64,000 nt of DNA, from positions 27,519,978 to 27,583,977 of the forward strand of contig CM041535.1 of assembly GCA_023238725.1 (NCBI GenBank). Reading direction: 5' to 3'. This DNA comes from Scortum barcoo (taxonomy: Eukaryota; Chordata; Actinopteri; Centrarchiformes; Terapontidae). Position numbers and translations under genes: made by a program. This document shows positions 11,089-22,542 of this stretch, piece after piece (position 1 is the stretch's first letter; each line of letters starts with the position of its first letter). The notes below the pieces were generated by a model, which was not told the origin of the DNA, did not search any database, and worked only from the letters and a program-made list of their open reading frames with translations.

Positions 11089-11800
11089 TATACAGTTATA
11101 TCGTCTGCATATAGTGATAATCTGTGCTCTTTGCACATCAGTAACACTTATATCTGTGTTATCTCTCATTAGCTGTGTGAGGTGAAAAGTGGTCTCTCTG
11201 CCTGCACACCCACCTGTAAATATTATCAGACAGGTTGCAATCAACAATAAAGCCTGTCTGATCAGGGTATACCAGAGTTGTGACAACCCATTGAAGTCTC
11301 TTTGCAAGTATAGTTGTCAATATTTTAGTTAGAATTCTGAAGTGCTACGAGTCTCTAAAAGCTGCACTCCATAGGATCTTCAGCCTCCTTATGTATGACT
11401 GAAATAATTGTCTCTATCCAATTTTGAGAAAGTTCTCTAGTTTCAAATGCATGAGTGAAAGCTTTCTCTAGAATCAAACTTGTATTACCTATAAAGACTT
11501 TATACAATTTATTACAATACCTGCCTCAATTTGGGCTTTAGCAGTTTTTCAACCCCTTAATTGTTTCTCATTACAAATCAGCTGACTGGTTTCAGGTGTG
11601 GTTTTGGTACAGTAGTGCTCCAGTTCAACAGGGTTCTAATGTGTGTACTGGCTTTGACTCTAATATCACTGTTATATTTGGGATGTGACATTTAGGAACA
11701 TGAAAAATTTGGTAATATTAATCCAGCTTTTTGATCTGTTCAATTCACTCTTGGAAGACAAGCAAAAGCAGAAAAATAAAACGTATAATCCAGTCTCAGA
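11089..11800 (-). mobile_element. L1-like LINE remnant (unit 2), right of the Tc1
   Basis: It continues the paralogous L1-like fragment after the transposon and matches 2400-2640 and 19560-19800. Reading frames are heavily broken. The remainder of the interval to about 12390 shows no gene. Confidence 0.45.
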
Positions 11801-12389
11801 CTTATTTCTGTGTCTTTTATTTTTGTGTCAATTAACCAATCAATCAATCAATGTGGACACTCCTGTGCAGATGATAGACAGTGATCAGAGACCTTGATAA
11901 GGTCCGTACAGGCCATAGTATGCTGCTTTCTGATTACTACACCTTGTAAATACTGGTTTCTTAAAACAAGGACAAGGACTTATTCAGGTTTCAGCAAGAC
12001 ATGACAAATACACTCCAAGACCATGACCAAGAAGCAATAACCAGGACAGTGTGCATGTGACAAACTCAGTGTTTCTACTCACCGTTAAATTCAAACTTAC
12101 CACAGTTGATCCCAAGTTTTAACTATACTACTAGTGCCCATTCAAAATGTGCCTGTTCAGAACAGGCTGATTTTAAGGCCTCTGGTATTGCTGCTTGCAG
12201 ATTTCTCCAGAACTGTATATCTAAACAACTTCAAGGTCAACATTGCACTTCCTTGAGCCCTCAGGACAGACAGACAGATTCCTTACATTGATAGTTAGAT
12301 TTTATTTCTGTAAGAAAGAAGACTGATAAGGTGTGACTATGCGCAAGATCAATAAGAATAATAAAGAATTATTATCAGGAGACATCAGT

Positions 12390-12575
12390 CATTCCGCCTG
12401 TCAGTCAGTCAGTCAGTGAAGCGCAGCTGTTTTGTTGTTGTCATATCTGAATAGGGCCCTGCATACTAACTCTTCTGATAAAAAGGTCTCGGGTGAGCTG
12501 GTTTCAGCGCGGAGGTTTTACTTTCATTCTTGAGCTTCGATGAAGAGATACACAACAAGAATTTTATTCAGCACC
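12390..12575 (+). other. Degenerate leader-exon-like module A of tandem unit 2
   Basis: Same block order as 3130-3290 (CAGTCAGTCAGTCAGT, GTTGTCATA, GGGCCCTGC, GATAAAAAGGTCTCGG, GAGCTG, GATGAAGAG). No splice donor is found at its end. Confidence 0.5.
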
Positions 12576-12944
12576 ATTATTAATTAATTCACCACCTACA
12601 CATAAATGGGTAATTGGCCAAAGCCTTCCAAATGCCCATTATGACCATTACAAGAACAACTACTATTTCAACTACTATAACAACTACATTTTCACTTCAA
12701 TTAATAGGGATGGTACAAAAAATATAAAAATTGTAATGTCATACAGTGTCGCACATTGACCTTTATCAAGAGTAATTACCCCAACTTGTTGTGTTTCATG
12801 AATAGTTTTGTTCACACAGTACACTGCTGTAGGAGCAAGAGCCTAAAATAGTGTCAGTTACGAGAGTTACTCGTGGTATTAATGTTAATTACTGACAAAC
12901 TCCTCCTGGTAAAAATACATCAACAACTCTAAATCCTCTACTGC
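12576..12944. other. AT-rich spacer within tandem unit 2
   Basis: No gene or clear repeat is seen. It separates leader-like module A from the LINE fragment. Confidence 0.4.
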
Positions 12945-13350
12945 CCAATCACCCATGGGGTCCCTCAGGGCTATGTAATTGGTTCTCTGCTTTTCATCAT
13001 CTACATTCTACCTCTTGGAAAGACTCTCCCTCAACATGGCCTCAAGATTCATCGCTATGCAGAAGACACCATGCTCTGCCTCTCCACCATGACTATTTCG
13101 TCTACCACCCAGTCCACCCTCACTACATGCCACACAGACATGAAAACATGGATACAAAATAACTTCCTCAAACACAACCATGAAAAATCTGAAATGACCA
13201 TCATTGGCCCCAACTCCCTCACCTGCTCCACCCAGTGTGTTATATCATTCAGTTTACTACATCCTTAATAAACTCCAATATGTCCAAAACTATAGTGCAC
13301 ACCATCTGCCGCTCTGACCACATTACTCCACCTCCACTGGATTTCAAAAG
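12945..13350 (+). mobile_element. L2-like LINE reverse-transcriptase fragment (unit 2)
   Basis: Paralogue of 3330-3990. It carries the same GVPQG..VIGSLLFIIY block at about 12955-13010, followed by a degraded YAED-type box. It is dead, and its presence in both units dates it before the duplication. A short (AAT)n/(TTA)n tract follows at about 13395-13480. Confidence 0.7.
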
Positions 13351-13735
13351 ATAGATTTCCAAAATGGTCGCTATCAACAACCTCACTCCAACAAAAAAAA
13401 CAATAATAATAATCTTTTATTGCGTTAGTATTAATCATCTTTGAAAAGTGATGTAATGTATTATTATTATTATTATTATCATAACAACTCTAAACATCTG
13501 TAAACTGGTGATGTGATCATATGTTCCCTCACAAGACTGGTTTTAATTAGATCATTTCAGTCACCTAACTCAAGTGAAATTAATCATTATCTGAAAAACA
13601 TATTTCCGTGGGCAATGTACCATACCACTTTGTACTGTAACACTTTGTACGTTTGGACCAAGAGAGTTGCTGTGATTCAAGTTTACGTGATACACCTATT
13701 CAAATGGCAGACAGTGATTAGAAACCTAGATAAGA

Positions 13736-13741
13736 TATAAA
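13736..13741 (+). promoter_or_regulatory. Possible TATA box for GIMAP copy 3
   Basis: TATAAA in the same conserved context as 4261-4266, upstream of leader module B2. Confidence 0.4.
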
Positions 13742-13764
13742 CCTTCTGCTCTTTTCTCTCAAAA

Positions 13765-14071
13765 CCGGTATAGGGGCTCGCCAACTATACCCATAACAGT
13801 AACGTGCATTCCTATTCACAATCAAGATAAAACCCACCAAGGCTGATCCCAGTCTTGTATCAGTTGCAGCTGAGCATAAAGAATGCAAAGTCATGGCAAA
13901 TGTATCAGTCAGTCAGTCAACCGTTGGCTGTTTCATTGTCGTCATCATACAAGGCCCTGCCTCCAAATCCTGGTGATAAAAAGGTGGTCTCGGTTGAGCT
14001 GATTTCAGTTTGGGTCTGGAACTTTCCTTCATCGGTTTTGAGGAAGAGTGACGCAGTAAGAGTTTCATCAG
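13765..14071 (+). other. Non-coding leader exon (module B) of GIMAP copy 3
   Basis: Nearly identical to 4290-4596 and ending in CATCAG|GTGAGT. The first base is uncertain. It is inferred to be the 5' UTR exon spliced to 14877. Confidence 0.5.
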
Positions 14072-14876
14072 GTGAGTACATGCAACAAAGCGTGAATGCA
14101 ACAGGTGTATAGATTGTGTTTGTAAGACTGCATCTTCATTCAGTCATTGCAACAGTTTGTGGATAATCCCAAGATGCGCAGACCTGGTAATCGGTTGGAT
14201 GAGCATCACAGTTTGTACTTAGCACAGTGAGTTTAATCTTTTTCAGTCTCAAGCAGCTTTACTTAAAGACTATCTGACACCAAACTAGAGAAGAGCAGTG
14301 CCTCTTATTTTTTGGATTAACCATGCTCAGTTTTCTAAGAGTTGAAGAAAATTGATTGCACTTGCTTGAGGAAGACATTTATGTTTCACAATTAAAGTAC
14401 CATGACCAGGATGACTGAGAATCTTACCAGACATACTCTATTTTAACGGATGCTTATCATGTTTATTGATATAAGTACAGGATGTAAGTACAGGTTATGG
14501 GTCATATTAAAAGGTGGAAAAGGTTGTGAAATTATTTATCTTTGGTGTCATTTTTTTACATCACAAAAACCTGGCATTTGAACAGGGGTGTGACTTTTTA
14601 TATCCACTGTATACCCCAAAGAAAGAAGTATACCTAATTCCTAATACCTAAAAATGTTTGAAATATTTAGTAAAATCAAAGTCAGATTGAAAGCATTTCA
14701 CTAAAAGCTAATGTATTACAATGAATATGTAAGACCTATTATAATAATTAAATCATTTATTTGGGAACTTTTGCTGCCAAAATACTAACTATTTTTATAC
14801 TATTAAGTTATACTACAAAAGAAATGTAAATACTTATTTGTATAACTTTCTCTTATGTTTACCTGAAATGCAACAG
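14072..14876 (+). other. Intron 1 of GIMAP copy 3
   Basis: AT-rich, longer than its counterpart before copy 2. It includes about 200-400 bases after 14130 with no clear match in unit 1. No gene is seen. Confidence 0.45.
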
Positions 14877-14933
14877 ATAACAACAGCTGGCAGCTTGAAT
14901 TTCTGTGCAACAAATTGCCATCACGGTGACATC

Positions 14934-17900
14934 ATGGCAGCTTCAGCACACAGTAAGTATTTAAGGACTTATCAATACTTCTCTCAGATACAGTCAGTGA
15001 GAAGCAAATATTTTTAGTGAGACTTAATAAGGTCACAGAGAAAAGGAAGAACAGAAACAGTACTGATACTGAACCAGAATGGTGAAGTATATAAAATCAA
15101 GTATGTAAAATATCAACCATTTAAAGAAACTACCTAATTAACCTTTCAAACACTAGAAGTGCCTGCTAACGCAATATTCAACTAGAAAACCATCAAGTCG
15201 TCTTATTTTTGAAGTCCATGTTGTTAAATCTTATTCAAGTGAACTTTCCGCCTACCTATATCCAAAGGAATTGGGAAGTAAATTTAAAAGGAAAAGAGAA
15301 AATCAAAATATTACAGCAAACTACATTTTTAACGAACCTATGAATACAGTTAAATCATATTTATTCTATTTATTCATATTTATTCATATTTATTTATTCT
15401 GTTTTATCTTGCACTACCTCATTTTCGCTTTTCTATCTTGTTTATTTTATCTTGTTTATTTTATTTTCATAATATTATACTTTTTTATATCTTTATACTT
15501 TTTGGGCTTGCACCGGGACCAGGGTTATCTTATCTCGCTTCCATCCATGTTTGACTTGTGTTGGAATGACAATAAAGAATCTTGAATTAATTAATCATTA
15601 ACATAAATTGTGGGGATTATTAATACGCATTTTTGTTGTTTTATAGGATTTCAACTCAGGATTGTCGTGTTTGGAAAGAGTCAAAACGAAAAGACAACAC
15701 TAAGCAGCTTCATCACAAGCGAAAAGAGCAAAAGATCAACGCTGACCAACTTTATGACAGAAACAAAAGACTTTCTTTTTCCAAAAATGTCCACCCACTG
15801 TACAGTAACTCAAGGAGAGTGGAGCAGAATACCTTTAACGGTGGTGAAAACCTCAGATGTTTTCAATCTGCCTGCAGATAAAGTGAGACACGAGATGAAA
15901 AAGTGTGTTGCTCTGTGTCCTCCTGGACCAAACGTCCTCCTCCTGTTAGTGAAGCCTTCAGACTTCACTGAGGCAGACAGACAACAGTTACAGTTAATTT
16001 TGAGCTTCTTTGGTCAAGATGCCTTTAAACACTCTATGGTCATTTTGACACATGATGAGGAGGGAAAAAATCCAGCAGTGGATCAACTTAAACATGACTG
16101 CAAACAAAGGCAGTTCAACTTTGAAAAAAGCTATCTTCTTGACAATGGTCATCAGTCACTGATGGAAAAGATTGAAAACATTGTTAGTGACAACAGAGGA
16201 CGACATCTAAACTGTACCGGAGGGGGCGATCGAACCACAGTACCTGTATCCTCCAGACCTCCTCTGAACATTGTGTTGTGTGGAAAACATGGAACCTGGA
16301 AGACTTTGGCAGCCAACACCATTCTGGGAAAAGCAACTTTTGGTCCACCTGCTGACTCAGAGTGTGTTAAACGTCAAGGAGAGGTGTGTGGACGTCGGGT
16401 TTCCCTGGTGGAGCTGCCTGCCTTGTATGGAAAAGGTCAGGAGGAAGTGAAGAGAGCTACATTTAGATGCTTTTCCCTCTGTGATCCTGAGTGGATCCAT
16501 GCCTTCATCCTGGTCCTACCTGTGGGTCCCCTCACTGATGAAGACAAGAAAGAGTTAAAGACCATCCAGAACATCTTCACCTCTCGAGTCGATGACTTCA
16601 CCTTGATTCTGTTCACTGTGGAGTCAGATCCTGCAGCTCCAGCTCTTGTGAACTTTGTGAAAGACAACAGAGACATCCAGGAGCTCCTTAAGAGCTGTGG
16701 AGGACGACACATCATCTTCAACATCAAAGACAAGCAGCAGGTCTCTCAGGTGTTGCATACTGTGGACAAGATTACAGAGGGAGGATCCAGATGCTTCACA
16801 AAAGAAATTATTGTCAAGCCTCAAAAGAAAAAAGGTACACGGTTTGAATTTGGACTGCAGATGTCTGGAAATAACCATCAGAGCAGAGAGCATCTCAGGA
16901 TAGTGCTGATTGGGAAGACTGGTTGTGGAAAAAGTGCCACTGCAAACACCATTTTGGGAAAAGAATACTTTAAATCCAAAGCCGCCATGACGTCAGTGAC
17001 CAGGCTTTGCCAGAAAGTAACAGGAGAGATTGACGGCCGGTCAGTCGCTGTGGTCGACACTCCTGGTTTGTACGACACGACTCTGTCCAACGATGTCATT
17101 AAACAAGAGCTTGTGAAATGCATCACCTTGTTGTCTCCTGGACCTCATGTGTTCTTACTGGTGGTGCAGATCGGTCGCTTCACAAAGGAGGAAAAAGATA
17201 CTGTGGAAACTGATCAAGGAGACTTTTGGCAAGAAGTCAGGAGACTTCATCATCGTCATATTTACCAGAGGAGACGATCTCGGAAATCAATCAATTGAGA
17301 GTTACGTGGAAGGGGGAAGTGAATGACTTTGTCAAACAACTGATCGCTGACTGTGGAGGAAGATACCAGGCCTTCAATAACAAAGATCAGGAGAATCATT
17401 CTCAAGTCAGAAAGCTACTGAACAGCATTGAAACAATGAGGAAGAAAAATGGTGGCAGCTGCTTCACCACAGAGATGTTTCAAGAAGCTGAGGCAGCAAT
17501 ACAGAAGGAGGTGGAGAGGATCTTAAAAGAGAAAGAAGAAGAGATGCAGAGAGAGAGGGAGGAGCTAGAAAGAAAATATCAAGAAGAAATTGAGGTGAAA
17601 GAAGAAAATAATTAAACAAGAGAGAGCAGAGAGAGACAGAGCACTGAGGGAAAAGGAGGAGCACATTAACAAAGAGCAGGAGAAAAGGAAGAGAGAGGAG
17701 GAAAAGAGAGAAGAAGAGAACAGACATTCGATAAAGCAGGAAGAACATCTGAGGAAGCAGTGGGAGGAGAAATTTGAAGCTCTGGAGAGAAAAATCAAAT
17801 CTGAATCAGAAAAGAACGTAACTGCTGACAAAAATCTGATGCAAAACAGAGAAGAGATGAGACAAGAACGAAGAGGCTTGGGAGAAGGAACGAAAAGAGT

Positions 17901-18478
17901 GGTGGGAGAAACGAAATCAACAAGATCAACAGAGAAAAGAGGAGGAGCATGTACGACTGAAAAAGCTCAGAGAAGAATATGAGCAGGAAAGAAAAGAATA
18001 TGAGAAGAAAAGACAAGAAGATCAAATCAAAAGAGAGCTTGAGGAAAGAGAATGGAAAAAGGCAAAAGAAAACTATGAGAAAAGAGTGGAGGAAATGAAG
18101 AACAAAAATGCAGAGGAGGCGAGAAAGCAAGCTGAAGAATTCAATGAGTTCAGACAGAAATATACAACAGACTTTGAAGCTCTGATGCAAAAGCATGGCC
18201 AGGAAATGGAGGACATGAAGCAAATACAACAGAAGAACAATGACTTCATGTTGAGACACTTGCTCACGAACAGAGCACATCAGAGAGACTTCAACAGACT
18301 TAAGAGGACGCAAGAACAAGAAATGAATGACATCCAACTGAATCTTTCAGAAGAAAACGCAGAAAGTCTGGAGGACAAAATCAGTGAACTCCAGAAAAAA
18401 CATGACAAAGAAATCAGTGTCTGGGTACAAGAGCATGCAGAGGAAGTCTCAAAACAGAAGGGCTGCAACATTTTATAA
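14934..18478 (+). CDS. Triple-AIG1 GTPase with coiled coil and CNIL end (GIMAP8-like), copy 3
   Basis: Exons: 14877-14952 (ATG at 14934, peptide MAASAH, donor CACA|GTAAGT) and 15647-18478 (acceptor TTATAG), with phases matching. Domain 1 has GKSQNEKTT plus a 14-residue insertion absent from copy 2. Domain 2 has GKHGTWKT in place of a P-loop. Domain 3 (about 16895-17410) has GKTGCGKS and DTPG. The coiled coil runs about 17435-18460 and ends in GCNIL, TAA at 18476-18478. The frame is open to 17298. Relative to copy 2 it has extra single bases near 17205, 17322, 17596 and 17871. Without them the length is 948 codons plus stop, which is copy 2 plus exactly 14. Function as a membrane-associated immune GTPase is by family. 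Confidence 0.87.
14953..15646 (+). other. Intron 2 of GIMAP copy 3
   Basis: The interval lies between GTAAGT and TTTATAG. It is longer than in copy 2 because of a LINE tail at about 15360-15590. Confidence 0.7.
15360..15590 (+). mobile_element. 3' tail of a non-LTR element in GIMAP copy 3 intron 2
   Basis: T-rich (TTTATT)n-like start, then GGACCAGGGTTATCT and the terminal GGAATGACAATAAAGAATC. This tail form is shared by many fish LINE/SINE families (compare 26470-26715). It is absent from intron 2 of copy 2, so it inserted after duplication. The family is not identified. Confidence 0.6.
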
Positions 18479-19380
18479 GATGCTGTCTTTATCTAAATGT
18501 CACAACAGCGCCTTAGTTGTTCAACTGTGACGCCTCAAAACTCTTAAACACTTAAATACTGAAAAGTTCAGAAGTTCAGTAAGTTAAGATTCCAACATGT
18601 TTTTCTACCTGTTAATCAAGAGTATAATGATTGTTGATAGGTATGACCACTTGATGATTTTATCCAGTCCTATACAGTTCTATTGCTCCATCTAATCATG
18701 GTCTTAATTACAAATATTATTTGAAATAATCATCTTTTTCTTTTGCGAGCTGCTATTGCACGATATCCTTTACTCCTGTAGCATAATCCTGTTGAGGATT
18801 AATAGAGGATTATTTTATCTAAAACTCGTTTTCCCTGTAATGCACACAAGAAATTTTGCAGCATATATTAAACTAAAAGTATGAATCAATGTAGACTTAT
18901 CATAAGGATTATCAGTGAAACCTTACATGTCAGGAGTACTGTGCTGTATGAGTTAATTAACATTTAATCATGTCTTTTTTTTTGTTTTTAATTCAAAAAG
19001 CAATGTATGTTTTAGCAAAGGCAGTTAATAATTATAATAATCACTCAAGGTTAATCTCCCTTTTATATTTCTTTGGTTCAGTTGTACTGATTATTATAGA
19101 TGATTAATAAAACAGTGTTTGTTTTTAGTTTGATTTTATGTATGGTGTTAGGATATTTAGATATTTTCTTACCAAGTCAATCTGAAAATGTGTTCTCCTG
19201 TTTCCTGTTTATCCAAATAAACTACAGCTTAAAACTGAACAATGATTAGTGTGGTGTTTTAATGGCTGCCTGACTCAAAACCTTTTTCTACTTGTAATTG
19301 TGACACTAACCAGTAATGTTTCAGGTTGTACAGGCCGAATCCCCCCCCCCTTAGGTTTTGTAATATTTTGTATCAGACTT
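18479..19380 (+). other. 3' UTR and flank of GIMAP copy 3
   Basis: Homologous to 1142-2290 and 8709-9735. Candidate AATAAA at 19216-19221. No gene is seen. Confidence 0.55.
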
Positions 19381-20010
19381 TGAGCCTGTTTTTTTGAGTC
19401 TCTACTCTGCCTATTAAAGTAAGAGGGAGTATAACCCAGTGACTCAAATCTCTCTTACTTTTTTTTTTATTAATTGTGTATAGTTTGATATCAAGTCCAA
19501 AACTCTCAAGACACTTCATTAAATGTGGGATAAACTTTGCATGGTCAGAGATATATACAATTACATCATCTGCATATTGTGATATATCTGTGCTCCCCTC
19601 CATTCACATCAGTACCACTTATATCTGTGCTATCTCTCATTAGCTGTGTGTAAGGTAAAAGGTGGTCTCTCTGCCTGCAACCCTCCTTTTTGCCCTCCTT
19701 ATGTATCACTGAAGTAATTGCCTCTTACCAATTTTGAGGACGTTCCACAGTTTTAAAAATGCATAAATGAAAGCTTCCTCTAGAATTTCACATATATCAA
19801 TTATAAAGACCTTATATAACTGAACCTGGTCTTTTGCCATTTTTCCTCTTAATTTCCTCCATTATTTCCTCACATGTTATGGGACCATCTATAGCTTGTG
19901 ATGTCTCAGACAATTCTGGTAATTTTATGTTTTCTACATAGGCATCTAATCTTTCAGAGTCTGTACATGTATCAATATTTGAACAGTTTTTTATAGAAAG
20001 CTGCAAAAAT
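19380..20010 (-). mobile_element. L1-like LINE remnant (unit 3)
   Basis: The minus strand has two collinear pieces of an L1-type ORF2. One ends KRKNGKRPGS (19812-20006), matching the conserved start of the RT region. The other holds QYADDVIVYISDHAKF (19373-19603), the catalytic YADD box. The part between them is lost. It is the best preserved of three paralogous copies in the array. Confidence 0.7.
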
Positions 20011-21815
20011 GTCCAATATCTAAAGAAAGGGCCACTCTAGATGACTCACTTTACCTTTAATCATTCTTAAACAACACTATTTTCTTATCTTACATCATAT
20101 ATGATGTGAGATAATGTTAAGATAATAGTTCATAATAAAAATAAAGATTTTAAATGTATCTGTACAGATTTCAAGTCGTGTTCTTATTTAAGAACCAGTT
20201 AATGGTTTGTGTATCTAGTAAATATTATATGGGTTTGGCTAATTTTTGTTTCCAAAGCCGTTTTGGATGGACAAATGCAAAATAAATCATCACTGTCTTA
20301 AAACCAAATATTAAGAAAATATTAACTGCAGTGATGTACTCTCTGGATTTTACTATAAAAGATTGTACCTCACTGTTTTCTGCTGAACCAATAACCATCA
20401 CTATAGCTATAACTTCTACACCCTTATAATACATGATTTTGTACTATGCAATAAAAGGTATAGGTATACAAAGTATATAAAGACTAAAGCCTTTCTTTCT
20501 TTCTTTATATATACTTTATATTATATTTGCTTGGTAACAATCTGCTGTTTGTCTCTAACAACAACAATATTTACACATACTAGACGCCACCAGCACATTT
20601 TTTAACCGTCTACGCAGCAAGAACAAAGAAGCAGCTCCAAGAAATCAGCAGATAGATTCTTTTACGGGTCATTTTTTATCACCCAGTTTCTCATCTTTCC
20701 ATCAGTGGCTACATCTTGCTTAGGCTGGTTTGGCCAGATATTCAAAATTGTTAGTTAAAGCCAAGTTTTATAAGCATTAACAAATAAAAATTAAAAATCC
20801 AAAATCTTAATTGTTTCCAAGAGGTGTACTTAATTAAACAATATTAGCAGACATGCTAGCATAAGTTAGCTACATGACTCCTGTTCTAATGTGAACAAAA
20901 AAATCTTATTCTTTTCTTGTTCTCTTTGGTTTGGGCAGGGGTCCCTTTACGTTTTTATATTAAAGTCAACAAATATTTTAAGCTAGGTACAAGCTTAACC
21001 GTGTCTCACAGTCTATTTCAGCTCATGAGTTATGACCTGAAGTGATCTAAGCTCTTAAACTCTTAGCCTGAATAAGAGAGAGGAAAACCAAGTGTGATTT
21101 TAAGATTGTGTTTCAGGATTGGTTGTGAATTGCACTCATAGTTGTATAATGTGACAAACTGAATGTGTGCTCATATATTCTCATAATGATTTTATATAAT
21201 GTGGTTGGTTGTTATTAACACAGAAAGAAACACTTAAAAACATTTGCATGTTCTGTGCATGATGACACTTTATGAAAATGAGAACTGACTGAAGAAATAA
21301 ATCGCCAGCTGACAACAAATCTGTGATCAACTCTGAGTTGAATTATGGTTGTTATGAGAAATTTGTCATTTCCCCAGACATGCTGTCCGACTAGCTTCAT
21401 TCAAATAATTGAGAGAGCTGAAAATGGTAAAGGTTTTGGGAGTTTTACAGGTTGAATATACAGGAGGCCTTTCACCATCTGGTGGAACAGATAAACTTTT
21501 ATTTCAATCAATAAATCTTCTGTTTCGCTCACTTAACCAAGAGACAAAGTGTTTTGTGAGTTAGTGTATTGTCCTCTGTTTTACACACAGAGTTACTTGT
21601 TTTGAGTGGTAATGTGACTGAATGTGTCCTGTGTGACTAAAAAGACTGTTGCTGCTGCTGCTGCTGCTGCTGATATGCTCTCGTTTCACCATTCAGCCCG
21701 TGTTGTCTTTATGTTATTTAGATAGTCAGTTTGATTATTTCAGCCCACATTCAAACCGGTTTCCAATACAGTTGGCTCAGAATTTTAGTTACATGACAAA
21801 CTGATCTTGAAAATC
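20011..21815. other. Intergenic stretch right of the GIMAP units
   Basis: No gene is seen. It contains a short CTTT tract at about 20490-20508 and an uninterrupted (GCT)n run of about seven units at about 21650-21672. The rest is AT-rich unique-looking DNA. Confidence 0.5.
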
Positions 21816-21819
21816 TTCA

Positions 21820-21992
21820 ACTGTCAGTCTGTCAGTCGGCAAATCAACTAAACTATCTCATTGCTGTCATACCTGTGTGGTGCCCTGCCCTCAGTGATAA
21901 GACAAAGACCATCTCAGGTAACATGATCTCATCTCAGCGTGAAGACATTTACTTTCACTTATAAGCTCTGAGGAAGAATGTGACCTGGTGAG
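21820..21992 (+). other. Divergent orphan GIMAP-type leader exon
   Basis: It has the block order of modules A and B: CTGTCAGTCTGTCAGTCGGC, TTGCTGTCATAC, GTGCCCTGCC, GTGATAAGACAAAGACCATCTC, and a GAGGAAGAATGTGACC end followed by a donor-like GGTGAGTG. No AIG1 exon follows on the right before prdm6 coding sequence begins at 22415. It is the remains of a further tandem unit. Confidence 0.5.
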
Positions 21993-22414
21993 TGTTTCTC
22001 AACAGACAAACAAGAGCAAATGTGAAGTGTATCACGTAGAAAACACTAATTTAATTAATTAAAACACATCGGTTGTTCTCAGGTAAGTGACCAGGCCTGT
22101 GATCAGATTCACATTCAGAGTTTATTGTTTTTAGAGTAACTACAATATATTATCGATTCACATATTGTTAAGAGTGTATAAGAGCACTGGACTGCAAAGG
22201 AACACAGGAAGTGTCTTAAATCTGATTATGTATTCAAATGCTGTTAGAAATATCATAAATAATACCAATTACATGATAATAAAAATCCTGACTGTGACTG
22301 AACCCTCACTGGAAATATGTGTTTTTATGGTGTTATATGCTGTACAGTACAAATATTTTTATACTGTCCTGGTACAACAGAGGGCATGTTTGGATGACAA
22401 ACACTCTGTCTTAC

Positions 22415-22542
22415 CTGTACTGTACAACCATCATGTTCTGCTCCCCGCAGTGTCGGGCACAGCGGATGTACCTCATCCAGCTGGACTTACTGGGATCATT
22501 ACCGTCAATAAAGTGCTGTAACGTCCCCTCTGCATCATAGAT
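22415..22542 (-). CDS. prdm6: prdm6 exon: middle of PR domain
   Basis: Acceptor TGTTGCAG|ATC and donor TACAG|GTAAGACAG bound 128 bases (42 codons + 2). The peptide begins IYDAEGTLQHFIDGNDPSKS and ends CARHCGEQNMMVVQY plus a split Arg. This is the core PR/SET-type fold segment of PRDM6, including the WMRYIRCAR motif typical of PR domains, and no frame defect is seen. It joins in frame to 48246-48404 upstream. The next exon, expected to begin with the residues after VVQYR, was not found in the window. Confidence 0.93.

Noticed and set aside
15271..15585. Phe/Tyr/Leu-rich open frame
   Set aside because: T-rich tail of a retroelement in the GIMAP intron, not a membrane protein.
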